64,000 bases of DNA from assembly GCF_900100845.1 (NCBI RefSeq), contig NZ_FNFP01000001.1, positions 558,001 to 622,000 on the forward strand, written 5' to 3'. Below, piece after piece: positions 9,432-18,129 of this stretch. The notes under the pieces were generated by a model. The model did not search any database. It was not told the DNA's origin and saw only the letters and a program-made list of their open reading frames with translations. The stretch is from Natronincola ferrireducens (lineage in GTDB: Bacteria > Bacillota > Clostridia > Peptostreptococcales > Natronincolaceae). Positions within the stretch are counted from its first letter, which is position 1. The number at the start of each line of letters is the position of its first letter. Made by a program: the position numbers and the translations under genes.

Positions 9432-9450
9432 AAACATGAGTAGATTACAG

Positions 9451-9479
9451 CCACCTGAGGGATATTCTAGGTGGTTTTT
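9451..9479 (+). terminator. Terminator after the ADP-ribosylglycohydrolase gene
   Basis: CCACCT (9451-9456) pairs with AGGTGG (9469-9474), followed by TTTTT. It overlaps the stop codon of the convergent MFS gene. Confidence 0.75.
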
Positions 9480-10662
9480 ACTTTTTGTTGATAGTCCTCA
9501 TAGATGGTAGACTTAATAAAAATGCAACAATCCCACTTAGTAGCCCATAGATTAACCAGGGTATAGGAGAATCTACAATACCATAGGTATCCACCAATCT
9601 TCCACTGGCAAAAGCTCCTAAAGCTCCACCAATGCCAGAAGCAAAGTTTGCCACAGCGAAGTAAGCTCCCAATAAATTGGGATCAGCAATTAATTTTGTT
9701 ATATTATCTAGTGTGGGCATCATAAACATCTGTCCAACTATAAAGATAGTAGAACATATTAACAAAAATGAAAAGGTTGTAGCCCAGCCAATCAAAGCAA
9801 TACCAACACCCAATAGAAGAGTTCCCATAATAAGTGCTAGTATTGGTGAACGTTTTTCCAAAAAACCTCTAGAGATGATTGGCTGTACAAAAATAACTAT
9901 AACACTGGTAATTGTCCAAATAATACCTATCCTATTAGGGTTATTTAAAATAGCCTCCCCTCTTAAAGGAAGTAACAAACCCAGTTGTGTATGAATTCCC
10001 CATATTAAAGCGGAGATAAGACTAAAAATGATAAAGGTTCTATGTTTAAATATATTGATATATTCCCTAAAAGGCAAGGTGGGACAGGGTTGACCCCCAC
10101 ATCCTTCAGGCAATAAAATCCAAGATAAAATCATAAGAAAACCATAAATAACGGCACCTCCATAAAAGTTAACATTGCTTGCAAAAAACAAGACAAAAAT
10201 ACCTGCTATACTGGTACCGACATTGGCAAATACTGCCCGTAGGGAAAAGGCAGTAGTTGTATTATCCTCCCTAGCTAAATAAGAGATAGCAGCCTTGGTG
10301 GTAGGAACATAAATGCCAGTTCCTACACCATTTAAAGATGAAAATAGAACTAAGGCTGTAGTAGAAGTGGATAAGCCTAGACCAAAGAGTGCAATAAATT
10401 GCATACCATTTCCTATCACGATGGTTAATTTGTTTCCGATTCTATCGGCAATGATCCCAGCAATAATACTACCAAGCTGGATGAATAAGGAGCCAGCCCC
10501 TATTACCAATCCTACTTCAGAAGGAGTTAAATTCTTTATATTTTTTAATAAAATGGGAAAAATAGGTACAATTAAATAGGCTGCAATGTGCACAATTAAT
10601 ATGGAAGATAAAAGTACCCATATGTCTTTTTTCAATCCTAGATTTTTAGGAAGTCCAAACAT
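9478..10662 (-). CDS. Major facilitator superfamily transporter (drug-efflux-like)
   Basis: A 394-residue inner-membrane protein with about 12 hydrophobic segments. The MFS loop 2-3 signature is visible (GIIADRIGNKLTIVIG, about residues 69-84) and the N-half resembles DHA1-type proton-coupled exporters. Substrate cannot be told. AAGGAG lies 8 bases before the ATG at 10662. It appears monocistronic, with a MITE-like repeat starting 32 bases upstream of its start codon. Confidence 0.85.
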   Translation of the reverse strand: MFGLPKNLGLKKDIWVLLSSILIVHIAAYLIVPIFPILLKNIKNLTPSEVGLVIGAGSLFIQLGSIIAGIIADRIGNKLTIVIGNGMQFIALFGLGLSTSTTALVLFSSLNGVGTGIYVPTTKAAISYLAREDNTTTAFSLRAVFANVGTSIAGIFVLFFASNVNFYGGAVIYGFLMILSWILLPEGCGGQPCPTLPFREYINIFKHRTFIIFSLISALIWGIHTQLGLLLPLRGEAILNNPNRIGIIWTITSVIVIFVQPIISRGFLEKRSPILALIMGTLLLGVGIALIGWATTFSFLLICSTIFIVGQMFMMPTLDNITKLIADPNLLGAYFAVANFASGIGGALGAFASGRLVDTYGIVDSPIPWLIYGLLSGIVAFLLSLPSMRTINKK

Positions 10663-10694
10663 AGCTACAACTCCTTATCCTACTTATTATTTTT

Positions 10695-10843
10695 GGCTAT
10701 GTTAAATTTCATTGTTGATTTTAAACTGAATTGTAATTTTAGTATAATTCCTAGAGGCTTGTCATCCTTCGTTATCCCTCAGGATGACTGGACCCTAGTG
10801 TTTCCATGTTTTTTTCAAATATCAACATTTATCATTGACAGAG
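10695..10843 (-). repeat. MITE-like repeat, copy 1
   Basis: 149-bp element whose ends are imperfect inverted repeats: GGCTATGTTAAATTTCATTG at the left, and a right end that reads CTCTGTCAATGATAAATG on the other strand. It is the reverse complement of the copy at 42901-43018 over most of its length, with an extra internal hairpin GTCATCCT/AGGATGAC. It fills most of the gap 10663-10987; the remainder is AT-rich with nothing else recognisable. Confidence 0.8.
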
Positions 10844-10987
10844 TCTTATTTTTAAATAAAAATTTTAATCTTTAGTTATTATGTGTGAAAAGTTAAAAAC
10901 TTACTAAGAAAAAATATTTTGTTTTACAAATTAAATTTCACATTCTTTAGTTTTATTTATAAAGCATATAACAATAAATTTTAGGAA

Positions 10988-12532
10988 ATGCTGATAATAT
11001 CGATTTTTTATTATAAAGGACGTGTTACAGTAATGAATATTATGGCCATTGTTATTTACATATTATTTCTAGCTATTATTTACTATAATTTATTTGTCAT
11101 TCTCCCAGAGCCAGTTATTATTGGTGTATATCCCTATGCTCTGGCTATAACGACTTTACTAGCCATCAGTTTTCTTCTATTACGATTTGTACAAGTCCCC
11201 CTACTTATTCAGGGGGTTAAAGTGGTGGCAATAGTTAGCCTTGTATTGATAAGCTTTACTTTTATACAAATATGGAGAAACGCAGGACTACAGAATGGCT
11301 ATCAAGAAAACAGAAGTGATTATATGGATAAGTTAATGAAGATATCTAAGGAAAAGGAGTATGAGGATATAGATATGACACCACAACAACAGGGGATAAC
11401 AACCTTGATAGAAGCCAATACAGGGATACCTTTAACCTATCACAACAAAGTAACTTTGATAAATGACAGCAGCAAAATATTTGCTGAAATGATAGAAAAA
11501 ATAGGGGAGGCTGAGGACCATATTCATCTAGAATTTTTTATAGTAAGGGATGATCACATAGGAGAAAAATTTCAAAAAGTCTTAAAGGAAAAGGCCACTG
11601 AAGGGGTAGAGGTAAGACTGCTGTATGATGGCCTGGGAAGTCATGGTTTGGGGAAAAAATTTATAAGGGAGCTAAGGGAGGCGGGGGCTGAAGTAGTTGC
11701 CTATGATAATGTCCTTCAATCCATCATAAAGGGAAAGCTAAATCATAGAAATCACAGAAAAATTGTTGTTGTAGATGGGAATACAGCCTTTACGGGAGGA
11801 GTAAACCTAGGAGATGAGTATTTAGGAAGGGATGAGTCTATTGGAAATTGGGAGGATATAGCCGTTAAAGTAGAGGGGGAGGGTGCCCATTGGTTGCAAA
11901 AAATCTTTTTAGGGGATTGGTATTATGCTACAAAGCAGCAGCTTTTAGACCCAAAATACTTTCCACAAATCAAAATAGGAGAAACACTACCACTGCAAAT
12001 GATTACCAGTGGCTACGATACCCATTGGAATGAAATAAGCCAACTATACTTTTCTATGATTGCTTCTGCTAAAGAAAATGTCTATATAGCCACACCCTAC
12101 CTTATTTTAAGTGATAGTATGCTAAAGGCCCTTGAAACAGCAGGGTTAAGAGGAGTAGATGTCAATATTATCTTGCCAAGAAAGCCAGATTGGGTCATTG
12201 TAGGATGGGCAAATGCATCGTTTTTTGAAAAGCTGCTGAAGAGTAAGGTCAAGATTTATCAATATGATAATGGATTTCTCCATGCAAAAGCAGTTATGGT
12301 GGACAACAAAATCTTATCCGTAGGTTCAGCCAATCTAAATACACGAAGTCTCCATCTTGACTATGAAGTAAATACAGTAATTTATGATGAGGAACTATGT
12401 CAACAAATGTTGGAAGAGTTTGAAAGATATAAAGAGGAAAGCGTAGAGGTCACCTTAAAATTTTATGAAAATCCCCCCTTTAGCCAAAGACTGAAGGAGT
12501 TAATTGGACGGTTTATTATCCCCCTTACCTAG
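10988..12532 (+). CDS. Cardiolipin synthase-like phospholipase D family protein
   Basis: Predicted membrane phosphatidyltransferase that joins two phosphatidylglycerols to cardiolipin. Two N-terminal membrane segments (about residues 16-95) precede two PLD domains with complete HKD motifs: His256-Lys258-Asp263 (HRKIVVVD) and His432-Lys434-Asp439 (HAKAVMVD). At 514 residues it has normal bacterial Cls length. The first ATG (10988) has only a weak AGGAA before it. An in-frame ATG at 11033 (MNIMAIVIYILF) starts right at the first membrane helix and may be the true start. There is no obvious operon partner. Confidence 0.88.
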   Translation: MLIISIFYYKGRVTVMNIMAIVIYILFLAIIYYNLFVILPEPVIIGVYPYALAITTLLAISFLLLRFVQVPLLIQGVKVVAIVSLVLISFTFIQIWRNAGLQNGYQENRSDYMDKLMKISKEKEYEDIDMTPQQQGITTLIEANTGIPLTYHNKVTLINDSSKIFAEMIEKIGEAEDHIHLEFFIVRDDHIGEKFQKVLKEKATEGVEVRLLYDGLGSHGLGKKFIRELREAGAEVVAYDNVLQSIIKGKLNHRNHRKIVVVDGNTAFTGGVNLGDEYLGRDESIGNWEDIAVKVEGEGAHWLQKIFLGDWYYATKQQLLDPKYFPQIKIGETLPLQMITSGYDTHWNEISQLYFSMIASAKENVYIATPYLILSDSMLKALETAGLRGVDVNIILPRKPDWVIVGWANASFFEKLLKSKVKIYQYDNGFLHAKAVMVDNKILSVGSANLNTRSLHLDYEVNTVIYDEELCQQMLEEFERYKEESVEVTLKFYENPPFSQRLKELIGRFIIPLT

Positions 12533-12596
12533 AAGTTAGAAGTATACAATACTTTCGATTTGTACATACTATACAGATGTTGAAGGGAGGAATTAT

Positions 12597-13577
12597 ATGA
12601 CCGTAAAAATAGGCATACCTAGGGGACTGTGGTTTTACGACTACTATCCCCTATGGAAGACCTTTTACGAAGAACTAGGGGCAGAGGTGATTTTATCCAA
12701 CCCTACAAATAAAAAAACATTAGACGTAGGTGTTAGAAATACGGTGGATGAAGCTTGTCTGCCTGTAAAAATATTTCATGGACATGTGCTGGATTTAAGA
12801 GATAAAGTAGATTATATATTTTTGCCCAAAATAATGAGTGTTTATGAAAAAGAATATATATGCCCTAAATTTTGTGGATTACCAGAAATGGTCAGTCATT
12901 CTATTAAAGGGTTACCTCCTATTATTGATAGGGAGATCAACTTTAATAAATCTAGAAGTAGCTTAATGAAAACTGTATATGACTTTGGAAGCTATGTCAC
13001 AAAAAATCCAGTGAAAATTAAAAGGGCTTATAACTGTGGCTTGGAAGTCTATAAGAAGTATAAAGTTAGGATACAGGAGGGCTTTCTTCCCATCAATGGA
13101 GATTTCTCCAATAAGACCAATGGAAAGTCATCTATAACCATAGCTGTAATGGGGCATTCCTATAACATTTATGATCAATATGGGTCAATGAACTTAATAA
13201 CAAAATTGCAGCAGCAGGGGATTAACATTATCACCCCAGAAATGATGAATTATCGTACCATCAATGATTATGCTGAAACCCTAGAAAAGAAAATGTTTTG
13301 GAGCTATGGCAGAAAGCTATTAGGTACTGCCATGTATTTAGCTGATGTCAAAAATATAGATGGTATTGTATATTTGTCTTCCTTTGGCTGTGGAATTGAC
13401 TCTATTATAGAAGATTTGGTGGAGAGAAAGACAAGAAAGGAAGGGAAAATACCCTTTTTGTTAATTACTGTAGATGAACATACGGGGGAAGCTGGGGTGA
13501 ATACTCGTTTGGAAGCGTTTATTGACATGATTGAATGGAGGCAGAGAAATGAAGGTAACTTTTCCACACATGGGTAA
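12597..13577 (+). CDS. Acyl-CoA dehydratase activase-related protein, DUF2229-type subunit 1
   Basis: 326-residue protein resembling the DUF2229 part of large proteins annotated as CoA-substrate-specific enzyme activase. It opens with the family's typical KIGIPRGLWFYDYYPLW. Possible Fe-S ligands are conserved-looking Cys residues in DEACLPVK, YICPKFCGLP and SSFGCGIDS. The C-terminus ends in the VDEHTGEAGVNTRLEAFID pattern shared with the next gene. GGGAGG precedes the ATG. It overlaps gene 2 by 29 bases. Function is unproven: it may be a reductase or dehydratase-like partner energised by the ATPase encoded third in the cluster. Confidence 0.75.
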   Translation: MTVKIGIPRGLWFYDYYPLWKTFYEELGAEVILSNPTNKKTLDVGVRNTVDEACLPVKIFHGHVLDLRDKVDYIFLPKIMSVYEKEYICPKFCGLPEMVSHSIKGLPPIIDREINFNKSRSSLMKTVYDFGSYVTKNPVKIKRAYNCGLEVYKKYKVRIQEGFLPINGDFSNKTNGKSSITIAVMGHSYNIYDQYGSMNLITKLQQQGINIITPEMMNYRTINDYAETLEKKMFWSYGRKLLGTAMYLADVKNIDGIVYLSSFGCGIDSIIEDLVERKTRKEGKIPFLLITVDEHTGEAGVNTRLEAFIDMIEWRQRNEGNFSTHG

Positions 13578-14658
13578 TCAATACGTTGCAACAAAGGTAT
13601 TACTGGAGGAGCTGGGAATAGATATTGTGATTCCCCCCCAGTGTACCCATGATACCTTGAATATAGGAACACAATATTCCCCAGAATCTATCTGTCTACC
13701 TTTAAAAGTAAATGTGGGCAATATTATGGAGGCTATTAAAGAAGGAGCAGATACCGTTGTTTTTTCAGGAAGCTGTGGTCCCTGTAGGTTTGGCTATTAT
13801 TCAATCCTGCAAAAAGAAATATTCAAGGAATTAGGTCATGAAATAGAATTCATTTTATTTGATCCACCCCAAGGGGATTATAAAACCTTTATAAATAGAA
13901 TATTTAAGCTGGCCCAAACAAGTAATCCCTATAAAATTATTAAGGCATTGGAAAAGGGCGTAAGGATACTTTATCAGGTAGATGCATTGGATGAAGCAGT
14001 TCTCTATAAACGTCCAAGGCAAAGGGAATTGGGGACAGCAGATAAATACTATGAGATATTTCATAGGGAGGTTAGAAATACCTATGGATATAGGGAAACC
14101 TCCCAATTAATTCAAAACACTATAAAAACCATTCAGAATATAGAAGAAGATCCCCATAAAGAAATCTTAAAGATAGGTATCGTTGGAGAAATTTATACGA
14201 TAATAGAACCCTTTGTTAACCTACAAGTGGAAAGAAAGCTAGGGGAAATGGGTGTAGAAATTAAAAAATCCTTAAAAATCAGCCATTGGCTTACAGAGCA
14301 TTTATTTTTAAATCCCCTTAAGCTTACAATGGAGGGAAAAATCAAAAAAACAGCTAAACCCTATTTAAAAACCATGATTGGGGGTCATGCTAGAGAAACT
14401 ATTGGTTATACCATTGAATATGCTAAACAAGATTTCGATGGTGTTATCCAAATCTATCCTTTAACCTGTATGCCAGAAATCGTTGCCCAAAGCATATTGC
14501 CAACAGTAGAAAAGGATTATAACATTCCGTATCTATGTCTTATTGTAGATGAAATGACAGGGGAGGCCGGCTATACAACAAGATTAGAGGCCTTTATAGA
14601 TCTGTTAAGACGGAGAAAGGAGAGACGGGAAAATGAAGAATTGTTACTTAGGTATTGA
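13549..14658 (+). CDS. Acyl-CoA dehydratase activase-related protein, subunit 2 (HgdB/DUF2229-like)
   Basis: 369-residue companion of the preceding protein, with parallel architecture: N-terminal MKVTFPHMGNQY, Cys-rich segments (PPQCTHD, ESICLPLK, SGSCGPCRFGYYS, YPLTCMPE) and a C-terminal VDEMTGEAGYTTRLEAFID. The Cys patterns recall the cluster-binding halves of the 2-hydroxyacyl-CoA dehydratase/benzoyl-CoA reductase group. The frame opens at a TTG at 13531, but GGAG (13537-13540) sits 8 bases before the ATG at 13549. It overlaps both neighbours (29 and 26 bases), indicating coupled translation of a complex. Confidence 0.75.
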   Translation: MKVTFPHMGNQYVATKVLLEELGIDIVIPPQCTHDTLNIGTQYSPESICLPLKVNVGNIMEAIKEGADTVVFSGSCGPCRFGYYSILQKEIFKELGHEIEFILFDPPQGDYKTFINRIFKLAQTSNPYKIIKALEKGVRILYQVDALDEAVLYKRPRQRELGTADKYYEIFHREVRNTYGYRETSQLIQNTIKTIQNIEEDPHKEILKIGIVGEIYTIIEPFVNLQVERKLGEMGVEIKKSLKISHWLTEHLFLNPLKLTMEGKIKKTAKPYLKTMIGGHARETIGYTIEYAKQDFDGVIQIYPLTCMPEIVAQSILPTVEKDYNIPYLCLIVDEMTGEAGYTTRLEAFIDLLRRRKERRENEELLLRY

Positions 14659-15616
14659 TGTTGGTTCTGTCAGCACCAATATTGTTTTAATGGATGAAGA
14701 TAAGGAGATTGTTGGAAAGGTATATACCAAAACCCAGGGAAGGCCCATTGATGCTGTCCAAAGGGGTTTAAAGGAGATTAAATCCAATATAAAGGAAGAG
14801 ATTAAGGTAAAGGGTGTTGGTACCACTGGAAGTGGTCGGCATTTAGCATCTATGATTGTAGGCGGAGATGTTATAAAAAATGAAATCACTGCCCATGGTG
14901 TGGCAGCCCTGAATTTTGTTGATGGAGTTAAGACTATTATTGAAATTGGTGGACAGGATTCTAAGATTATTTTGCTAAGGGATGGAATTATTAGTGATTT
15001 TGCAATGAATACCGTATGTGCCGCTGGTACAGGCTCCTTTTTAGATAGACAAGCAGCAAGAATGGGAATAGAAATAGAGGACTTTGGTGAACTGGCACTG
15101 CAATCGAAAAACCCTGTAAGAATTGCTGGAAGATGTGCTGTCTTTGCAGAGTCTGATATGATTCATAAGCAACAGTTGGGCCACAACCAAGAGGATATCA
15201 TCAAGGGTCTTAGTGATGCATTGGTAAGAAACTTCCTAAACAACCTTGCCAAGGGTAAGGAGATATTAGGTCCTGTAGTATTCCAAGGGGGTGTGGCTGC
15301 CAACGTAGGTATCAAGAAATCCTTTGAAGAAGCTTTAGGGGTAGAGGTCTTTGTTCCTCCCCATCATGAGGTGATGGGGGCTATAGGCTGTTGTCTATTA
15401 GCTAAGGAGAATGCCATAAAAAATCTCCAAACCAACTTCAGCGGGTTCGATATTATTAACTCCGGATATAAGGTTAAGGGCATAGAATGTCAAGATTGCT
15501 CTAATATGTGTGAAGTAATAGAAATTTTAAGAGATGGTGCCGTCATGGCCCGTTGGGGGGACAAATGCGGCAAATGGAACAATGTATTAAAAAATGAAAC
15601 AGAGAAATTAGCTTGA
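14633..15616 (+). CDS. BadF/BadG/HgdC-type ATPase, 2-hydroxyacyl-CoA dehydratase activator homologue
   Basis: ASKHA-fold ATPase that in its family passes one low-potential electron per ATP hydrolysis from a [4Fe-4S] cluster shared by a homodimer. Phosphate loops are GIDVGSVSTN (residues 7-16), VGTTGSGR and EIGGQDSK. The cluster Cys equivalents of HgdC are Cys129 (VCAAGTGSF) and Cys168 (GRCAVFAESD). Beyond the usual 260 residues there is a C-terminal extension with ECQDCSNMC and DKCGKW, possibly another metal site. No ordinary HgdA/HgdB pair is present, so the acceptor is probably one of the two preceding proteins. Confidence 0.85.
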   Translation: MKNCYLGIDVGSVSTNIVLMDEDKEIVGKVYTKTQGRPIDAVQRGLKEIKSNIKEEIKVKGVGTTGSGRHLASMIVGGDVIKNEITAHGVAALNFVDGVKTIIEIGGQDSKIILLRDGIISDFAMNTVCAAGTGSFLDRQAARMGIEIEDFGELALQSKNPVRIAGRCAVFAESDMIHKQQLGHNQEDIIKGLSDALVRNFLNNLAKGKEILGPVVFQGGVAANVGIKKSFEEALGVEVFVPPHHEVMGAIGCCLLAKENAIKNLQTNFSGFDIINSGYKVKGIECQDCSNMCEVIEILRDGAVMARWGDKCGKWNNVLKNETEKLA

Positions 15617-15625
15617 TTTTATAGA

Positions 15626-15662
15626 CCCCATATAATAATTATATTATATGGGGATAATTTTT
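15626..15662 (+). terminator. Terminator of the activase operon
   Basis: 12-bp stem CCCCATATAATA (15626-15637) with TATTATATGGGG (15642-15653), then ATAATTTTT. Confidence 0.75.
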
Positions 15663-15718
15663 GACTTGTTATTTTAGTTATACAATAAAATATCATAGAA
15701 TTCAGTAAACCAAACTAC

Positions 15719-15747
15719 TTTACAAAAAAAACCAAATATGTTAAAAT
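15719..15747 (+). promoter_or_regulatory. Promoter of the TRAP/glpQ operon
   Basis: -35 TTTACA (15719-15724), 17-base spacer, -10 TAAAAT (15742-15747). The transcript would carry a leader of almost 490 bases including the antiterminator-type element at 15829. Confidence 0.6.
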
Positions 15748-15828
15748 ATAATTTATAAATATTTGAATATTTAACCTATTTATCGAATATTTTAAAGGAG
15801 TTATTACTTAAAAATTAATATTATTTAT

Positions 15829-15905
15829 TGACAGGAGAATTGGAGTGTCAACAAAAAATAACACAATTATTAAGCATTGTTGTTATTTTATTGTTGACTT
15901 TTTTA
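15829..15905 (+). promoter_or_regulatory. glp leader element 1: ACAGGAGA motif plus intrinsic terminator (probable GlpP target)
   Basis: TTGACA and TGTCAA arms (15829-15851) enclose GGAGAATTGGAG. The right arm then becomes part of a long terminator stem (15847-15867 with 15876-15898) followed by a T-tract. Folding the first hairpin would compete with the base of the terminator, the layout expected of an RNA antiterminator switch. The same core recurs at 21881 and in a divergent form at 24416. Between 15906 and 16230 I see only AT-rich sequence. Confidence 0.7.
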
Positions 15906-16239
15906 TTATGTTTTTAAAGGATTTTGCCATTAAATTTTAGCATAGGGTAAAATCTAAAAGGATTATTTTAGAAAATAAAACAAATATTGACATAAGTCTA
16001 AGTTAATTGATAAGCTAGATGTGAATTAGTTAATAGACTACTGTACTATGACAATGGATAAAAAACTTAGCTGATTACATAAAAAAACCTATTCAATTAG
16101 TCATCTTGGAATGAATATTAAAAAAACATAGGTAAAGTATACTTTATTTAATTGTCGTCTCTATTAAGCTTTAAGTTGGATTAATGATTGTAGCATGCTG
16201 CAATTAATTAATAAAAATTCTTAAGGGGAGGATTATGTA

Positions 16240-17310
16240 ATGAAAAGAAGGTTTAAAGGTTTAAGCTTTATTTTAGTACTATGTTTATTGTTGACAGCTT
16301 TTCTTGTAGGATGTGGCAGTAACACCCCCACAGATACAGGAAGTAATAACGGAGAAGCAGGAGAAGTAGGGGAAGTAGATGACGATTTCAAATTGGTTTT
16401 AAGATTAAGTCATGTCTTTAGTCCTGAAGAGCAATTGACGAAATCAATGGATTGGGTTGCAGAGAGGATTTACGAAAGAACTGATGGAGCAATCGAGATT
16501 CAAACATTCCCTCAAGGTCAAATAGCAGCCTATAAGGATGGGGTTGAGCAAGTTGTTAGAGGAGCAGACTTCATTTCTGTGGAGGACCCTTCTTATATAG
16601 GGGACTATGTACCAGATTTTACTGCTTTAGTTGGACCAATGCTATACAATAGCTATGATGAGTATGTTGAAATGGTAAGAACAGAGTTAGTAGAAGATAT
16701 GAAAAAGAAAGCTGAAGAAAAGGGAATCAAAATTCTTGCTCTTGATTATATCTTTGGCTTTAGAAATGTAATAACAGATAAAGTAATAGAAACACCAGAT
16801 GATTTAAGGGGTATTAAGCTAAGAACACCAGGAAGTCAGCTATTCATTGAAACATTAACTGCTATGGGAGCAACTGTAACACCGTTGCCATGGGGAGAAA
16901 CAATCTCTGCTATGCAACAAGGGGTAGTAGATGGAATAGAAGGTTCTGAGTTTACAAATATCGGAAATAAAATCTATGAAATAAAGAAAAATGTAGCATT
17001 TACTCAACATTTCTTAGGAACATGTGGAGTTTATATTTCAACAGAAGTTTGGGATCGTATTCCTGAAAGATATCAAGTGATCATTGCTGAAGAATTCGAA
17101 AAGGGTGCAGCAGAGATGGTTGAAATCGGAAAAACAGAGCACAGCCAAGTTGTAGCAGAATTAGAATCCTATGGGGTACAGTTTAATGAAGTAGATAAGG
17201 AAGCTTTCGTAGAAGCTACAAGAAGTATATATGATACATTCCCAGGCCTAACACCTGGAATTTATGACAGACTACAAGAAGAACTAGCCATCATTAGAGA
17301 AAAGTTGTAG
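16240..17310 (+). CDS. TRAP transporter solute-binding lipoprotein (DctP family)
   Basis: Extracytoplasmic receptor that delivers a small carboxylate- or phosphate-containing ligand to the DctQM permease. It has a lipoprotein signal peptide with lipobox LVGC at about residue 25, followed by a Ser/Asn/Gly/Glu-rich linker, then the DctP fold from about residue 50 (FKLVLRLSHVFSPEEQ, ELVEDMKKKAEEKGIKILAL, PLPWGETISAMQQGVVDGIEG). An Arg in LRGIKLRTPGS (about residue 195) is in the position that usually binds a carboxylate. Preceded by a GlpP-type leader and followed in the operon by glpQ, so the ligand may be a glycerol derivative (inference). Confidence 0.9.
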   Translation: MKRRFKGLSFILVLCLLLTAFLVGCGSNTPTDTGSNNGEAGEVGEVDDDFKLVLRLSHVFSPEEQLTKSMDWVAERIYERTDGAIEIQTFPQGQIAAYKDGVEQVVRGADFISVEDPSYIGDYVPDFTALVGPMLYNSYDEYVEMVRTELVEDMKKKAEEKGIKILALDYIFGFRNVITDKVIETPDDLRGIKLRTPGSQLFIETLTAMGATVTPLPWGETISAMQQGVVDGIEGSEFTNIGNKIYEIKKNVAFTQHFLGTCGVYISTEVWDRIPERYQVIIAEEFEKGAAEMVEIGKTEHSQVVAELESYGVQFNEVDKEAFVEATRSIYDTFPGLTPGIYDRLQEELAIIREKL

Positions 17311-17383
17311 GATTGATAGTTGATTATTTAGCTTTAATATAGTGTTTAGAAAAAGGAATTAATTAGATAATACAAGGTAGCTT

Positions 17384-17457
17384 AATTATCCTAATAGAAT
17401 AATTAAATTTAAGGAATTTCCTAAAATGTCAGTTACTCTATTAGGATAATTTTATTT
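17384..17457 (+). terminator. Partial terminator or mRNA-stabilising hairpin between dctP and dctQ
   Basis: 15-bp perfect inverted repeat (17384-17398 with 17437-17451) spanning a 38-base loop, followed by TTATTTAAAT. Its place after the binding-protein gene would let dctP be made in excess over the permease. Confidence 0.6.
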
Positions 17458-17513
17458 AAATAAGTCCTTAGCCTTTAACAAATTAATTTATTATGATATA
17501 AGGAGTAATGCAT

Positions 17514-18020
17514 ATGAAAAGCTTGGTTAAAACCTCAATTAAGAATGCAGAAGAGATAGTGAGTTGCTTTTTTGTAAGTATTACCGTATGTTTAGTTATT
17601 GTTAATGTTATATTACGCTATATTTTTAATATAGGACTTTATTGGTCAGAAGAGGTTGCCACTATATGCTTTGTTTGGAGTGTTTTTATAGGTGCAGCTG
17701 CCTGCTACAAAAGAAAAATGCATATTGGTATTGACTTTCTCATCAAACTAGTCCCTGAAAAAATACAAGATCTAATTAATCTAGTAGTGCATAGTCTACT
17801 TATTATTATTAATGGATACATTGCTTATTTAAGTATTATTTTTATTAGGGCATCTTACATAAAGCCAACAGCGGTTTTAGGAATTTCTTCTGCCTATGTC
17901 AGTAGCTCTCTGTTGGTTGGATTCGGACTAATGACAATGTATTCTATTATATTTTTTATGAGAGACTTAAAAAATTTCCTTAATAGTTTCAAGGAAGTTC
18001 AAGATATAAAGTCAATATAA
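17514..18020 (+). CDS. TRAP transporter small membrane subunit (DctQ family)
   Basis: 168-residue protein with four hydrophobic segments and the DctQ pattern YWSEEVATICFVWSVFIGAA (about residues 43-62) and HIGIDFLIKLVP. It pairs with DctM to form the Na+-coupled permease. ATGs occur at 17508 and 17514; AGGAG at 17501-17505 is only 2 bases from the first and 8 from the second, so 17514 is preferred. Confidence 0.9.
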   Translation: MKSLVKTSIKNAEEIVSCFFVSITVCLVIVNVILRYIFNIGLYWSEEVATICFVWSVFIGAAACYKRKMHIGIDFLIKLVPEKIQDLINLVVHSLLIIINGYIAYLSIIFIRASYIKPTAVLGISSAYVSSSLLVGFGLMTMYSIIFFMRDLKNFLNSFKEVQDIKSI

Positions 18021-18129
18021 AAGATTCATAGTATATGATTTAGAATAATAAGACGTTAATAACTACGTTTTTGATATATTTTAAGATCTTAAGCAGATGA
18101 TAGTTTATTAAACTTTAGGAGTGATAAAA

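Noticed and set aside
10693-10875. 60-codon plus-strand frame upstream of the cardiolipin synthase gene
   Set aside because: It lies almost wholly within the MITE-like repeat, has no ribosome binding site and encodes nothing protein-like.
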